64,000 bases of DNA from Xenorhabdus ishibashii (GCF_002632755.1 NZ_NJAK01000001.1:1736001-1800000); one strand, 5' to 3'; counted from the first letter of the stretch, positions 20,066-30,552 are shown. Numbers and translations: made by a program. The notes: generated from the sequence alone by a model not told the origin.

Positions 20066-21025
20066 TTAAAAGTATGGTTCCATCATGTTTGTCGTATTAG
20101 CTAACCCCAACTCCATCTGATAGAGATGTTGAGTGCCCATATCATGAAATCGATATGGTGTTAATTGGTAGCCCCGTAGCCACAGTAAAAACCATCCATC
20201 ATAGGTATCTGGACAAAGTCCAGCGAATCGAAATCCGCCTTTTTTAAGCAATGAGTACAATCCCAGAGTTTCTTCACATGCGGGCAGTTTCAAATAGGTT
20301 AACTGTCCAGAGGGAAGAGCGATGACCTCTGATAAAAAGTCAGTATGAACCTCGTATAGTGTGATTTCCAAACGTCGACCAGATTTTTTAATGGTAAATG
20401 GCTCAGAAACCATGGAACGCCGATACGCTGATGGAGTATTTTTAGATGATTCACCAACATATTGACGGATGTGGGCAACCCAGTTCTGCCAAGGTTGGGG
20501 CCAGTTCAGCTTTGGTAATGGCAAGGACTTAAGTGGCAAGATGCCCTGAACGATGCTTTCAGGTGCAGGCAGACCAAATGGCGAATCAACATAATCCAGC
20601 AGCAGTGCTGTAGAGTAGAAGCCTAAATTTCGAGCGATGTACTGGCTTTTAGGGTGTGAACATACCTGTTTCATCGTCAATAAATTATAACCCTGTTCTT
20701 TCGCATAGCCGCATAAGTAACTGCCCAGTGACTTAGCCACACCATGACCTTGAAAATCAGGATAAACGACAATCAGTGCCAGCTCTGCCTGATTTTTCTG
20801 TACCGTATCTTTAACCAGAGACGCATGACCAATGAGCTTACCTTGATGGAATGCCAAGGCAGAATACCATTGTCCTGTAGACTGGTAGTCATTGATGAGC
20901 CTTGGCAAATAGATGTCAGGATAGACATACGAATCACCGTAAACCTCTCGGAATAATTGGCTGATTTTTTTATCATCACCAGATTGATAACTGCGGATCT
21001 GAATAGTGGATTGGAAGATAGTCAT
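20066..21025 (-). CDS. GNAT acetyltransferase with C-terminal extension
   Basis: Residues ~10-135 (from the ATG) form a GNAT fold with the acetyl-CoA loop VVYPDFQGHGVAKSLG (motif Q-x-x-G-x-A). A further ~170 residues have no family I recognise. The ATG at 21025 has an AAGG ribosome binding site; a TTG three codons earlier is possible. It is the last gene of the LuxE/LuxC-like operon, starting 11 bases after the preceding stop, and is followed by the RyhB terminator. Possible role: N- or O-acylation of the operon product, or lysine acetylation of the ligases. Substrate unknown. Confidence 0.82.
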   Translation of the reverse strand: MTIFQSTIQIRSYQSGDDKKISQLFREVYGDSYVYPDIYLPRLINDYQSTGQWYSALAFHQGKLIGHASLVKDTVQKNQAELALIVVYPDFQGHGVAKSLGSYLCGYAKEQGYNLLTMKQVCSHPKSQYIARNLGFYSTALLLDYVDSPFGLPAPESIVQGILPLKSLPLPKLNWPQPWQNWVAHIRQYVGESSKNTPSAYRRSMVSEPFTIKKSGRRLEITLYEVHTDFLSEVIALPSGQLTYLKLPACEETLGLYSLLKKGGFRFAGLCPDTYDGWFLLWLRGYQLTPYRFHDMGTQHLYQMELGLANTTNMMEPYF

Positions 21026-21036
21026 CGATTTCAACC

Positions 21037-22296
21037 TTAGTTATAACGACGTAGATCCACAACTCGCTGCAATTTTCCTGATCGTGGGTGTGTATACATG
21101 CTATCGATATTGGTTTGAACGATCTCCAGCATATTTTGGCGTATACAAGCCTCTTCCAGACCCGGAAAGGCGGCCATAACCCGATGGCGTATTCTGTCGA
21201 TATCTACAGTTTGCAGGCTTGCTACCAACAATCGGATTTTATCTTGCTCTACCCTCTGGCTTAGCTCCAATTGCCAGGCCAAAAGCTCTGGGTGTTTTGA
21301 TAGTTGTGTAGCTAAATCGTCAGGGAATAATGACAGGGTGCCAAATCGTACACGATAGCCTTGATTAGCACGTCCTTGCAGCGCGAATTTACGGGCGGGT
21401 TGTTCCAGCTCGCACCAGCAAGCCATATCACCAGTAGGATAGCGGATCACCGGCATCAGTTGTCGTTGCAGATTAGTGACAACTAATAAGCCACGTTTTC
21501 CTGGCACAGTAATGGGCTGGTGAGTTATTTCATCGACGATTTCGATAATCGTGTCGTCAGAAAATACGCGATGCTCTCCCTGTTTGCAGTGGGGATCAGC
21601 AAAGCCAATCAAACCAGCATCAACACTGGCACAACCGATTGAACCTAAACGGGCGTGCGGAAAAACTTGTTGTATGATAGCGACCTGTGAATCAAACAAA
21701 CTTTCTCCACCATAAAGAATGGTTTCCACCATCGGCAATGTTTGTCCCATTTCTTGCAAATAGTGAGCCAGACGGATTAACTGCACGGGTACACCTGCCA
21801 GCACATTGATATTGTGAAGGCAGATATTGTTAATCAGCAGTTCATCTTCCACTTTACAGGTGAAAGGAAATTCTAATATAGGGATTGGTGCATTAGATAA
21901 TGCACCGTGGATGAATATAAAGCTGGTATAAAGATCACCAGCAAAAAATAAATTAGCCACCCGATCCCCAGTTTTTAACTGGCGGGCAATGCCTTGGCCA
22001 AAGGAATTAATAAATGCTTTCCACTCTTGCTGACTGAAAACCGACAACCGTCCATCGCTGGTTGAGCCACCTGTTTTAAACACATGACCGCCTTCCAGCG
22101 GGGCAGTCAGCACCGGCCATGTTGATAAGTTAGTTGAATGCGCCCAGTAATGGTTGGGTTCCACGAGAGGTAAATCTTCCAAAACCCAATTATCGGGGAT
22201 GGATTTGTAAAGCTCTTGGTAATAAGCAGAATGCTCGCGTGCATGATGGAGCAAATCAGTCAATGTCATTTTGGTCATCATCTTAATTTTACTCAA
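21037..22296 (-). CDS. PaaK-like adenylate-forming enzyme
   Basis: ANL-superfamily (phenylacetate-CoA ligase/CapK-type) protein of 419 aa. The phosphate-binding loop TGGSTSDGR is at residues 75-83. A mid-protein YGGESLFDSQ and the adenylate-binding RYPTGDMACW near residue 290 follow the family order. It should activate a carboxylate as an acyl-AMP; the substrate cannot be read from sequence. It begins immediately after the stop of the LuxC-ligase fusion with no spacer, so translation is coupled. Confidence 0.82.
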   Translation of the reverse strand: MSKIKMMTKMTLTDLLHHAREHSAYYQELYKSIPDNWVLEDLPLVEPNHYWAHSTNLSTWPVLTAPLEGGHVFKTGGSTSDGRLSVFSQQEWKAFINSFGQGIARQLKTGDRVANLFFAGDLYTSFIFIHGALSNAPIPILEFPFTCKVEDELLINNICLHNINVLAGVPVQLIRLAHYLQEMGQTLPMVETILYGGESLFDSQVAIIQQVFPHARLGSIGCASVDAGLIGFADPHCKQGEHRVFSDDTIIEIVDEITHQPITVPGKRGLLVVTNLQRQLMPVIRYPTGDMACWCELEQPARKFALQGRANQGYRVRFGTLSLFPDDLATQLSKHPELLAWQLELSQRVEQDKIRLLVASLQTVDIDRIRHRVMAAFPGLEEACIRQNMLEIVQTNIDSMYTHPRSGKLQRVVDLRRYN

Positions 22297-24717
22297 TTAA
22301 TATTTACGCAAGTCAATGAATAATGGTGTTTTTCCACTATGTTTATTGTGTTGGAATTCAGTACTTGAAGTGGAAATAACGCCTAAATTCAGCAGATTTC
22401 CTTCAACAACTTCGGCAATTTTGAGATCTTTCAATAAATTTTGGCGCACAGTGAGAGGATCGGCATGATCAACTAATAGCTGAATGCTATCGATCCCATT
22501 ACTGTCATGATTGATGATCCATTGCACGGGTAATGCCAGTTGTTCAGACAAATCAGCAAGATTGAAAAAAATACTGCCTACACGTAGCAGAGAACCGTGG
22601 CGTTCCTTAAGCCGGAAACGTGGTGAAGTCAGACCACATGAACAAGGTTGATTAATCCAGCAACCGAGATCCCCTAAATCGTAGCGTTGGACGGGTTGTG
22701 CTTCACGGTGGCGGGAAGTGAATACCAGACGACCCGTTTCCCCCTCTGCCACGGGTTGATCATTCTCTATATTGAGGATTTCCAACCATTGAGTTTCAGC
22801 CATTAAATGGAAAACACCATCCTCGCTGGCTGCGCACGCATGTCCCATTGGCCCTGCATCGACGGAACCGTAAATTGTTGAGCGTATCAGGGTAACACCA
22901 AAGCTGGTCAGAAAGTTTCGTTGGTTTATATTGAGGTGTTCGCCCCCCAGTAATAACTTACGAATGCCGCCATATTGACGTAGTTTGGTTTCTTCATTTA
23001 AAAATAGCCGATGTATCGTGCTTGGCATACCTACCAGCGTATTAATGCGTTGATGTACGATAAAATCAGCGATTTCACGAAAATCATTATCGGCAGGGCC
23101 ACCCATTGGATATTGTGTCACTCCTAATTTATCCAAAATGGTGAAGAAGCTCATCATGCCACCGTACAACTTCCCGCCATACAATAGGTTCATGACGCGA
23201 TCGGTTGCAGGTTGAAGCCCTGAGGCGAATACGCCATCGGCAGCGGCCTGCATCTGCCTGTGGTAATCATGGTAGCTATAAGCAGCCAGCTTAGGCGTAC
23301 CACTACTACCGCCACTGCGAAAAAACAGACGAGCTTTATCGTTGGGAACCAGTGTCTGAAAATCTGCTTTATTCATGACAGGCAGATTTTCTAATCCGCG
23401 TGGACGTAGTGGAGGCACATCAAGATGGGCGCAACCTGCCATTAAATCAGGCGCAAGGCTGACAGATACTCGCTTGGTAAGGCGTGATAGTGCGTAGACT
23501 CCATCATGTGGTTCACCATGATAGCCGTCATGCATCTGTCCCGCCGGCGTGATACGGCTGACACCCGCAGCAAACAGGGTATGACTCATTTCGGTGATAT
23601 GCTCTTGATGGGTAATCAAAGCACAACTTTGCAGATAGTTACGCCAAGGCAGCAAAATAGCGCACAGATGCTGACGTGGAGCAGGGCGTATTTGCAATGT
23701 GCGGAACAAAGGGGACGCCGCTAATTCCTCTTCGTGTCGCCATATCACTCGCCAGCCGTCGGCTTGCCATATTTCACCCTGTACCTGTGTAAATGCGAAA
23801 TCGAGTTGTTGGAAAGCCGTTTGAGTCGTAATTTCAGCGGCTTCCTGAATGTCCGGTTTCAGGGCAGGGTGTAATCCGGCACGACGTTGCAGCGCGGCTG
23901 CCATGCGTTGTCCGATATGTTGTAAAACCTCAGGATCATCGCTATCGACCAGCAAACATTGTGGGCTGGAACAGGCTTGTTGGTCATAACGACAGATATC
24001 ATCAGCCAATGCATCCAATTGGGTATCATCGGCGGCGTCAGGGCTTAACCAGGCAATACTGATACGATGCCCCCAATCTATCCAGCGGCAACCTGCGGGT
24101 AGTTGGGCACGAATGGATGTCAGGGAAGAATCGCTTCCCCAAGCAGAAACCGCATCAGCCAGACTGAACAGCTCTGGCAATTGCGACACTGGCAACGGTA
24201 AGACGGCTACTCTGGCAGCTAAATTACCTGAAATATCATGAGACAAAAATTCTGCCAGCAGTTGCGCACTAAACCCGTTATCGCTGCTGCTTGGGCGTAA
24301 CCAGTTAATATTACCTACCAGCAAACTCTCTATTATAGCCATAAAGGGCAAAAGTTCAGCATTGGAAGGCGTAATATGGACGATCAGGCCTAATGGCTTC
24401 CAGGTTTCATATCGGTTCTGGTTATAATCGAATCGACGCAGTGAAAAAGGGTTTTGCCCAAGTTCCCGCTCCAGTTTGGCTTCCAGGGCTTCACGTTGGC
24501 AAAAAGCGATAAGCGATCCCTTAGTTTGGACATCAAACAATGGATGTTCATCCAGATTGGCAAGATATTCGGCAAAGCGTTGTGCGCAATCAAGTACCTG
24601 CTCAGAAGTATGGGGGTGTGCCAGCAGATCAGGTAAACGCTCACGCAATTTCGCGATTTCTTGTTTTGCCAATTGTTCTGAAGGCATCGGATTATTCATG
24701 ATTTTTACGGAAGACAT
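22297..24717 (-). CDS. LuxC-like acyl reductase fused to an adenylate-forming ligase
   Basis: An 806-aa two-domain protein. Residues ~1-425 are LuxC-like (acyl-CoA/acyl-protein reductase): HITPSNAELLPFMAIIESLL at 114-133, and the catalytic-cysteine motif QQACSSPQ with Cys249. Residues ~440-806 are a second PaaK/CapK-like ligase: P-loop RSGGSSGTPK at 467-476, LLGGEHL, and RYDLGDLGCW. The fusion implies that one chain activates an acid and reduces an acyl intermediate to the aldehyde. It starts one base after the LuxE-like stop. In lux operons the LuxC reductase is a separate, unfused protein. Confidence 0.85.
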   Translation of the reverse strand: MSSVKIMNNPMPSEQLAKQEIAKLRERLPDLLAHPHTSEQVLDCAQRFAEYLANLDEHPLFDVQTKGSLIAFCQREALEAKLERELGQNPFSLRRFDYNQNRYETWKPLGLIVHITPSNAELLPFMAIIESLLVGNINWLRPSSSDNGFSAQLLAEFLSHDISGNLAARVAVLPLPVSQLPELFSLADAVSAWGSDSSLTSIRAQLPAGCRWIDWGHRISIAWLSPDAADDTQLDALADDICRYDQQACSSPQCLLVDSDDPEVLQHIGQRMAAALQRRAGLHPALKPDIQEAAEITTQTAFQQLDFAFTQVQGEIWQADGWRVIWRHEEELAASPLFRTLQIRPAPRQHLCAILLPWRNYLQSCALITHQEHITEMSHTLFAAGVSRITPAGQMHDGYHGEPHDGVYALSRLTKRVSVSLAPDLMAGCAHLDVPPLRPRGLENLPVMNKADFQTLVPNDKARLFFRSGGSSGTPKLAAYSYHDYHRQMQAAADGVFASGLQPATDRVMNLLYGGKLYGGMMSFFTILDKLGVTQYPMGGPADNDFREIADFIVHQRINTLVGMPSTIHRLFLNEETKLRQYGGIRKLLLGGEHLNINQRNFLTSFGVTLIRSTIYGSVDAGPMGHACAASEDGVFHLMAETQWLEILNIENDQPVAEGETGRLVFTSRHREAQPVQRYDLGDLGCWINQPCSCGLTSPRFRLKERHGSLLRVGSIFFNLADLSEQLALPVQWIINHDSNGIDSIQLLVDHADPLTVRQNLLKDLKIAEVVEGNLLNLGVISTSSTEFQHNKHSGKTPLFIDLRKY

Positions 24718-24718
24718 A

Positions 24719-25861
24719 TCAAGATCTCTTAATCAATTCTGAAGCGGCAATCGCACAACTACGGCCTTTGCTAGTGCCAGCGCGGCCAAGCAGTTCAAAC
24801 CAATCTGTTTCAAGTTCACAACCACAGCTTTCACCGCAATGCAGCACAGCCAGATCGCTTGTAACGATGCTGTGGGCTGGGCAGGAAGTGATATAAGGTG
24901 ATGTAAAATGCAGAAAACCTGGCTCTCCATAAGGTTGGCAGGTTAAGTTGGCCGTATGGCGCACATAAGCACGGGCATAGACTGGAACATGGAAATTATG
25001 GTGGGAGCATTCAACATAAGGGACTGGGTGTTCAACGGAACCATAACCATCACGACAGCGCATATCAGGGATACCCAGTTGTTCGGTTATTCGTTGATAT
25101 AGTTCTTTTTTAGGAATGGATTTATCGGCATGTGTTTTCCATCCTCCACCGAGAAAAACCAGCGATTCAGGATGCAGTTTCAGTGCCGGCAGCCCCATCT
25201 GCTCCATTCTTTGCAGGGTGAACCATAAAAAGGCAGGAAAACCGAAAATCCGCACAGGTAATCCTTCCTGAGCGAACTGCTGGAGTGCCGTAATAGTACC
25301 GAAGGGATCGAATTCATTACCTTGTCCGTTATGGCGCAAGGCGTAATAGGCGCGGTTGACGGGAGCATATTTACACAGGAATTGATCGGTGTAGGCTGTA
25401 CCCAGAGTGACGGCACCAGCGGGTTCGTAGCTAAGCAGCAAGTAGTTACAGGGTTGATCAGAGGTATTCCAGCCATAATAGTCAAAAATAGAGTCCACCA
25501 TATGCTGGGCAGCCGCAATACTTTCCGTATCGTAGCGCATACGGCTTTTTTGTCCGGTAGTGCCGGAGGAAGTCAGTTCCAGCGCATCTTGTGCACTATC
25601 GCTGAGTATCAAATTACGTTTGAAATAATTGGCAAATAGCAAAGGCAGGCTTGACCAATCATCCAACGTCATTAATGCCTGTTTATCCAAGCCGTGATCT
25701 GCCAGCCACTGCTTGTAACCAGGGGTATGTTCGCAGTGGTACAGCGTCAGTTCACACATGGCGTTATTAAATAATGCATCATATTCGGTACAAGCACGGT
25801 AAGGATGTGTGATAGCACACAGTGCTTTGACGTGAGGTAAGTTTTGCATATCAGCACTCAT
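24719..25861 (-). CDS. LuxE-like acyl-protein synthetase
   Basis: A 380-aa adenylating enzyme of the LuxE family. Known LuxE activates a fatty acid as acyl-AMP and carries it on a cysteine near its C-terminus before handing it to LuxC. The P-loop SSGTTGQKS is at 98-106. A cysteine is present near the C-terminus in GRSCAIAASELI (about Cys369), in the position of the acyl-carrying cysteine. First gene of the operon; the ribosome binding site is weak (GAAGA). No luciferase genes (luxAB) or LuxD thioesterase are nearby, so light production is not implied. Confidence 0.85.
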   Translation of the reverse strand: MSADMQNLPHVKALCAITHPYRACTEYDALFNNAMCELTLYHCEHTPGYKQWLADHGLDKQALMTLDDWSSLPLLFANYFKRNLILSDSAQDALELTSSGTTGQKSRMRYDTESIAAAQHMVDSIFDYYGWNTSDQPCNYLLLSYEPAGAVTLGTAYTDQFLCKYAPVNRAYYALRHNGQGNEFDPFGTITALQQFAQEGLPVRIFGFPAFLWFTLQRMEQMGLPALKLHPESLVFLGGGWKTHADKSIPKKELYQRITEQLGIPDMRCRDGYGSVEHPVPYVECSHHNFHVPVYARAYVRHTANLTCQPYGEPGFLHFTSPYITSCPAHSIVTSDLAVLHCGESCGCELETDWFELLGRAGTSKGRSCAIAASELIKRS

Positions 25862-26339
25862 TCTTCAGTAACAGCTATAATAAATAAGCAATTAATTAAA
25901 AGTTATTAATGAATTGTTTATTCTTAGATTGCGTGTAATCATTTTTGATAGTCAATATATATTAATTATTATAATTTATTTGGCATCTATCTAAATTTGA
26001 TACTTTGACGTTTTTGGAGAATGTTATGTTGCGTCTGACTGTGATGATTTTTTAAGAATAATGATATTAAAGGTGATAATAGGTGTTTTTTACCGTTTTT
26101 TAGCTAATGTCACCCTGTGTTTGCGGAGCGCATTATTTCAAACCAAATGATAACAATCAAACTATTTTTCTAATGTTTATTTTTCTTTCTGTGTTTGATG
26201 TAATCATTGTTTAATATATCATTTCATTCTTTATTATTATGTAATGCTTTATTTTGATGCACGAAGGGATTAGATGGATAAGCTTAGTGTCCATGAAATA
26301 GCGACCACCTCTTAAGTTAAGTAAGTGGTCTAATTTTTC
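25862..26339. other. Promoter region of the LuxE-type operon
   Basis: About 480 bp, very AT-rich, between the stop of yhiN and the LuxE-like start, all minus-strand context. No gene is supported. Near the yhiN end GACCAC (26302-26307) and GTGGTC (26325-26330) form an inverted repeat with an internal TTAAGTTAA palindrome, a possible yhiN transcription end. The rest should contain the operon promoter; no operator recognised. Confidence 0.5.
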
Positions 26340-27566
26340 TTAAATAATGTGGTTTTCTACATAAACTTTTGTATGACTACTCACCAAAGCCTGCGCACAA
26401 GCCCATGCCGAACTCCATGCCCATTGGAAGTTATACCCACCAAGCCAACCGGTTACATCCACCACTTCACCAATAAAGTACAACCCCTTCACCTTATGGG
26501 TTTCCATCGTTTTTGATGACAACTCGTGAGTATCCACCCCGCCAAGAGTCACTTCCGCTGTACGATAACCTTCCGTACCATTGGGTTGCACCTGCCAGCA
26601 TTGCAGGGTTGTGATTAGCGCTTTTTGCTGTATGGAATTAAGTTGTTTCAGGGACAGTTCCGGCAATTGCTCAAGAGACTGCAAACATTCCACCAGACGT
26701 TTAGGCAGTAATTTAGCCAGTGTGTTTTTCAAACTCTGATTGGGATGAGATTCTCGTTCTTTATCCAGAAAACTCCCGAAGTCTGTATCAGGAAGTAAGT
26801 TAATACTCACATACTCACCAGGCTGCCAATAGCTGGAAATCTGCAAGATAGCTGGGCCAGAAAGGCCACGATGGGTGAATAGAATATTTTCCCTGAATAC
26901 GGTGCCATCTTTTGCGGTCACGACAGAAGGAACCGAAACACCGGAAAGGGTTTGAAGTTGTTCCAGTAGCGGTTTATGCAGGGTAAAGGGAACTAATGCT
27001 GCACGTGTAGGCAGGATATTGAGTCCAAATTGTTCCGCGATGCGGTAACCCAAAGGAGAAGCTCCCAGTCCGGGCATGGACAAACCACCGGATGCCACAA
27101 CAAGTGAGTGTGCACTTACTTGCCTTCCTGTTACCGTAATGACAAAACCTTGTTCTTTCTTCTCGACATGAGTCACTTCGCTACGCAATCGGATCGTTAC
27201 CTGTCCTATTTCGCACTCTTTCAAAAGCAGGTCTATGATTTGTTGTGCTGAGTCGTCGCAGAAAAGCTGCCCCAATGTTTTTTCGTGGTAAGGAATACTA
27301 TAGCGTTGTACAAGATCAATAAAATCCCACTGGGTATAGCGAGCAAGTGCTGACTTACAAAAATGGGGATTGGCAGAAAGGTATGCTGCCGGTTCGGTAT
27401 ACATGTTGGTGAAATTACAGCGCCCTCCACCGGACATCAAAATTTTGCGGCCTGCTTTTTTGCCATTATCCAGTACCAGAACGTTTAATCCAGCTTGCCC
27501 TGCCTGTGCAGCACAAAATAAGCCAGCAGCGCCAGCACCAATAATAACTACATCAAATTTTTCCAT
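26340..27566 (-). CDS. yhiN: HI0933-family flavoprotein YhiN
   Basis: FAD-dependent protein of unknown substrate (BaiN-related family). The dinucleotide-binding motif GAGAAGLFCAAQAGQAG is at residues 11-27, the family motif GRKILMSGGGRCNFTN at ~39-54, and the C-terminal FAD segment (GLYFIGEVVDVTGWLGGYN) is present. Length 408 aa, near E. coli YhiN. Divergent from pitA, the same arrangement as E. coli yhiN-pitA-uspB-uspA. Confidence 0.92.
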   Translation of the reverse strand: MEKFDVVIIGAGAAGLFCAAQAGQAGLNVLVLDNGKKAGRKILMSGGGRCNFTNMYTEPAAYLSANPHFCKSALARYTQWDFIDLVQRYSIPYHEKTLGQLFCDDSAQQIIDLLLKECEIGQVTIRLRSEVTHVEKKEQGFVITVTGRQVSAHSLVVASGGLSMPGLGASPLGYRIAEQFGLNILPTRAALVPFTLHKPLLEQLQTLSGVSVPSVVTAKDGTVFRENILFTHRGLSGPAILQISSYWQPGEYVSINLLPDTDFGSFLDKERESHPNQSLKNTLAKLLPKRLVECLQSLEQLPELSLKQLNSIQQKALITTLQCWQVQPNGTEGYRTAEVTLGGVDTHELSSKTMETHKVKGLYFIGEVVDVTGWLGGYNFQWAWSSAWACAQALVSSHTKVYVENHII

Positions 27567-27864
27567 TCATTTGTCTCTTTTGGCCAATTTATTTGTGGGA
27601 ATTCACTGCATTGTGAGGGCTCTGTTCACGAACTACGGAGAAAAATAGGCATTTGGTTTAACTTTCTGCTATAAAAAATTATTTTTCATCAAAAAAATAT
27701 CAAAACATTAAAATTAAATAACTCTTTGATATATTTAATAAATGCAAGATTTTTTATGTCATTTGACCATCATTAAATCAAAAAAAGGTCATATTTCTCT
27801 TTTCCCGCTACCATTTGTCACTGATAATGCGCGCGTTCATGTCCTACTAACTGGCTTAACGTTT

Positions 27865-29355
27865 ATGCTACATCTGTTTACTGGCCTGGAATTTTATACC
27901 GGCCTTATGTTAGTGCTTGCTCTGTTGTTTGTGCTTTTCTATGAAGCCATCAATGGGTTTCATGATACCGCAAACGCAGTAGCAACTGTTATTTATACCC
28001 GGGCAATGCGTTCACAGCTTGCCGTTGTGATGGCAGGGGTTTTTAATTTTTTGGGTGTTCTCCTTGGTGGATTGAGTGTCGCTTATGCGATTGTGCATCT
28101 ACTACCGACGGATCTTCTACTAAATGTCAGTTCAGCTCACGGCTTGGCTATGGTTTTTTCCATGCTGCTGGCGGCGATCATCTGGAATTTAGGTACGTGG
28201 TATTTCGGCATTCCTGCATCTAGTTCCCATACGTTGATTGGTTCTATTATCGGTATTGGCTTGACCAATGCGATAGTGACCAGTTCTTCAGTGGTTGATG
28301 CGTTGAATATTCCGAAGATGATACAGATTTTCATGTCCTTGATTCTGTCTCCTCTTGTTGGTCTGGTCATTGCCGGCGCGATGGTGTTTTTACTGCGTCG
28401 CTATTGGAGCGGTACAAAAAAACGTCGTCGTATTCATATGACGCCTGTTGAACGTGAAAAACAGGATGGCAAACGCAAACCCCCATTCTGGACACGTACA
28501 GCCCTGATCCTCTCTGCGGTTGGTGTGAGTTTCTCTCACGGAGCGAACGATGGCCAGAAAGGTATCGGTTTGATTATGCTGGTTCTGATTGGCGTTGCGC
28601 CTGCGGGTTTTGTCGTCAATATGAATTCAACCAGTTATGATATCGCTCGCACTCGTGATGCCGTTGTCCACTTGCAGCAGTATTATGGGCAGCATGCTCC
28701 TGCGTTGACTCATGCGATTGAGCTGAGTCCAGCCGCTCCTGCAGTTGAAAATCAGCTTGATATGACGTTCCATTGCGATAGCTCACGCGCGTTGGTGGTG
28801 TTGAACAAAGCTGAAAGTATGTTAGCGAGTATTCATAATTTCAACGAGTTAACGCCGGATCAACGTAACAGCATGCGCCGTATGTTGATGTGCGTCGCTG
28901 ATACAGCCAACGCTGTGGCTAAACTGCCAGAAACCAGCCTTGAAGATGCCCGTTTCCTGAATAAGCTGCGTAAAGATCTGTTAAGTACGGTGGAATATGC
29001 GCCATTATGGATCATTGTTGCAGTGGCTCTTGCCCTCTCTTTGGGCACAATGGTTGGCTGGAAACGTGTTGCTGTGACTATCGGCGAGAAGATTGGCAAA
29101 AAAGGCATGACTTATGCCCAAGGTGTTTCTGCTCAGGTGACGGCTGCGGTTTCTATTGGTGTTGCCAGCTATACGGGTATGCCTGTATCCACAACACAAG
29201 TGCTCTCTTCTGCGGTAGCGGGGACGATGCTGGTTGATGGTGGTGGCGTGCAAAGCAAGACCATCAAAAATATCATGTTAGCATGGGTTTTGACGTTGCC
29301 GATTTCCATTGCATTGTCAGGCTTACTGTATTGGATCGCCCTTAAACTGATCTAA
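27865..29355 (+). CDS. pitA: Low-affinity inorganic phosphate transporter
   Basis: Proton-coupled metal-phosphate symporter of the inner membrane. The two family signature segments, [15 protein letters not shown] near the N-terminus and [10 protein letters not shown] mid-protein, are present, with about ten hydrophobic segments and a long hydrophilic loop between residues ~260 and 380. I set the start at the ATG at 27865 ([10 protein letters not shown]), matching E. coli; the frame is open further upstream, but without a better site. About 496 aa versus 499. The 298 bp before it is the yhiN/pitA promoter region. Confidence 0.95.
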   Translation: MLHLFTGLEFYTGLMLVLALLFVLFYEAINGFHDTANAVATVIYTRAMRSQLAVVMAGVFNFLGVLLGGLSVAYAIVHLLPTDLLLNVSSAHGLAMVFSMLLAAIIWNLGTWYFGIPASSSHTLIGSIIGIGLTNAIVTSSSVVDALNIPKMIQIFMSLILSPLVGLVIAGAMVFLLRRYWSGTKKRRRIHMTPVEREKQDGKRKPPFWTRTALILSAVGVSFSHGANDGQKGIGLIMLVLIGVAPAGFVVNMNSTSYDIARTRDAVVHLQQYYGQHAPALTHAIELSPAAPAVENQLDMTFHCDSSRALVVLNKAESMLASIHNFNELTPDQRNSMRRMLMCVADTANAVAKLPETSLEDARFLNKLRKDLLSTVEYAPLWIIVAVALALSLGTMVGWKRVAVTIGEKIGKKGMTYAQGVSAQVTAAVSIGVASYTGMPVSTTQVLSSAVAGTMLVDGGGVQSKTIKNIMLAWVLTLPISIALSGLLYWIALKLI

Positions 29356-29366
29356 TGACGTTTTAG

Positions 29367-29408
29367 AAAAAAAGGTTGGCTGTTCGTCATTGAGAGCCAA
29401 CCTTTTTT
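29367..29408. terminator. Bidirectional terminator pitA / uspB
   Basis: AAAAAGGTTGGCT (to 29381) pairs with AGCCAACCTTTTT (from 29395). A runs on the left and T runs on the right let it work for both convergent genes. Confidence 0.92.
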
Positions 29409-29418
29409 ATTTTTTACT

Positions 29419-29748
29419 TCAGATTATCATCGCTATCAGGCATAGCAGAACAACACCACATAGCACTTCCGTCAAAATAAATTGTTTCCTCATCCTTTCG
29501 CACAACAAGACGACATCAGGGTCGTGATGGTTGATATAACTTTGTGAATTGATGTAACGCACGAGCCGAATCTGTTTATTGAATTGGCCATTAGCTCTGA
29601 AAAAACCATTCCCATCAACGGATTGATACAGGAGAGGGTCTGATTCGCGTAAAATTGCCAGAAGTACACGGAGCGAAGAAAAGTAGCGAATTATGTTAAT
29701 AATGCAGATAAGGCAGACTGCCCAAAATAGTGCAGTGGTATTGAACAT
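29419..29748 (-). CDS. uspB: Universal stress protein B
   Basis: Small inner-membrane protein induced in stationary phase in E. coli. About 109 aa with an N-terminal helix ([19 protein letters not shown]) and a C-terminal helix ([16 protein letters not shown]) around a soluble segment ([14 protein letters not shown]) that matches UspB. I chose the ATG at 29748 (MFNTTALF) with GGAGGGG before it; a longer frame adds 21 residues without support. It is convergent to pitA and divergent from uspA, as in E. coli. Confidence 0.93.
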   Translation of the reverse strand: MFNTTALFWAVCLICIINIIRYFSSLRVLLAILRESDPLLYQSVDGNGFFRANGQFNKQIRLVRYINSQSYINHHDPDVVLLCERMRKQFILTEVLCGVVLLCLIAMII

Positions 29749-30096
29749 ACTTTCCCCTCCTGATTGTGGCAGCAAAGGTTGCCAATAGTTGCCAGTAAAA
29801 GAAGAAACCACTAGAAAACGTTTTTATTTGAATAATAACTATATTAAATCTTAGTTAAAAATACAGCTCTCAGCGGGTATTATCGTAGGGCATATAATCC
29901 GCTATTGTGACAGGTTTGTTAGAAATATTGTTTTTTCTGGGTCAGGCTCGCTGTTTTCAGCGAGTTAAGAAAGTAAAACAATAAGTTGTGATCAAAACAA
30001 CACACAAAAGACACATTGAGCGGTTATAGTGTAAGCATCGAATAATGGCGTTTAATGTTGCCAATCCATTTAATTGACGTTATGGAAGGAGTTTTT
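29749..30096. other. Divergent promoter region uspB / uspA
   Basis: No gene seen. A perfect 7-bp stem with a TTTT loop, CTCGCTG (29947-29953) and CAGCGAG (29958-29964), lies about 130 bases before uspA. It is not followed by a T run, so it may be a regulatory or RNA structure. Confidence 0.5.
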
Positions 30097-30528
30097 ATGG
30101 CTTACAAACACATTCTTGTTGCGGTTGATTTATCTCCAGAAAGTCAGATTTTGGTGGAAAAAGCTGTATCATTGGCGAAACCGTACAATGCCAAAATTTC
30201 CCTGATCCATGTTGATGTCAACTACTCTGATCTTTATACCGGCCTGATTGACGTAAACCTTGGCGATATGCAGGAGCGTATCGCAGATGAAACCCGTAAT
30301 TCCCTGAAAGAACTCTCTGTTGGTGCAGATTATCCCGTTCAGGAAACGTTGAGTGGCAGTGGTGATTTAGGGCAAGTCCTTGTGGATGCTATTAAACAAT
30401 ATGATATGGATCTGGTTGTATGTGGTCACCATCAGGACTTTTGGAGTAAGTTGATGTCTTCTGCTCGCCAGCTTATTAACACCGTTCATGTTGATATGTT
30501 GATTGTACCTTTGCGTGATGAAGAATAA
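30097..30528 (+). CDS. uspA: Universal stress protein A
   Basis: Cytoplasmic USP-fold dimer induced by growth arrest. The start [16 protein letters not shown] is nearly identical to E. coli UspA. E. coli UspA does not bind ATP, and here the C-terminal segment reads [20 protein letters not shown], without the GxxGxxxxG(S/T) of ATP-binding USPs. Length 143 aa. AAGGAG lies before the ATG at 30097. A strong terminator follows. Confidence 0.96.
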   Translation: MAYKHILVAVDLSPESQILVEKAVSLAKPYNAKISLIHVDVNYSDLYTGLIDVNLGDMQERIADETRNSLKELSVGADYPVQETLSGSGDLGQVLVDAIKQYDMDLVVCGHHQDFWSKLMSSARQLINTVHVDMLIVPLRDEE

Positions 30529-30552
30529 TCTTCGGCTGATATTTTATTCCGT

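Noticed and set aside
20066..25861. A bioluminescence (lux) operon
   Set aside because: LuxC- and LuxE-like domains are present, but luxA, luxB and luxD are not, and the LuxC is fused to a ligase.
26026..26055. Tiny plus-strand frame of nine codons with GGAGAATG before its ATG, like a leader peptide
   Set aside because: No plus-strand gene follows within 1.8 kb; both flanking genes are on the other strand, so there is nothing for it to regulate.
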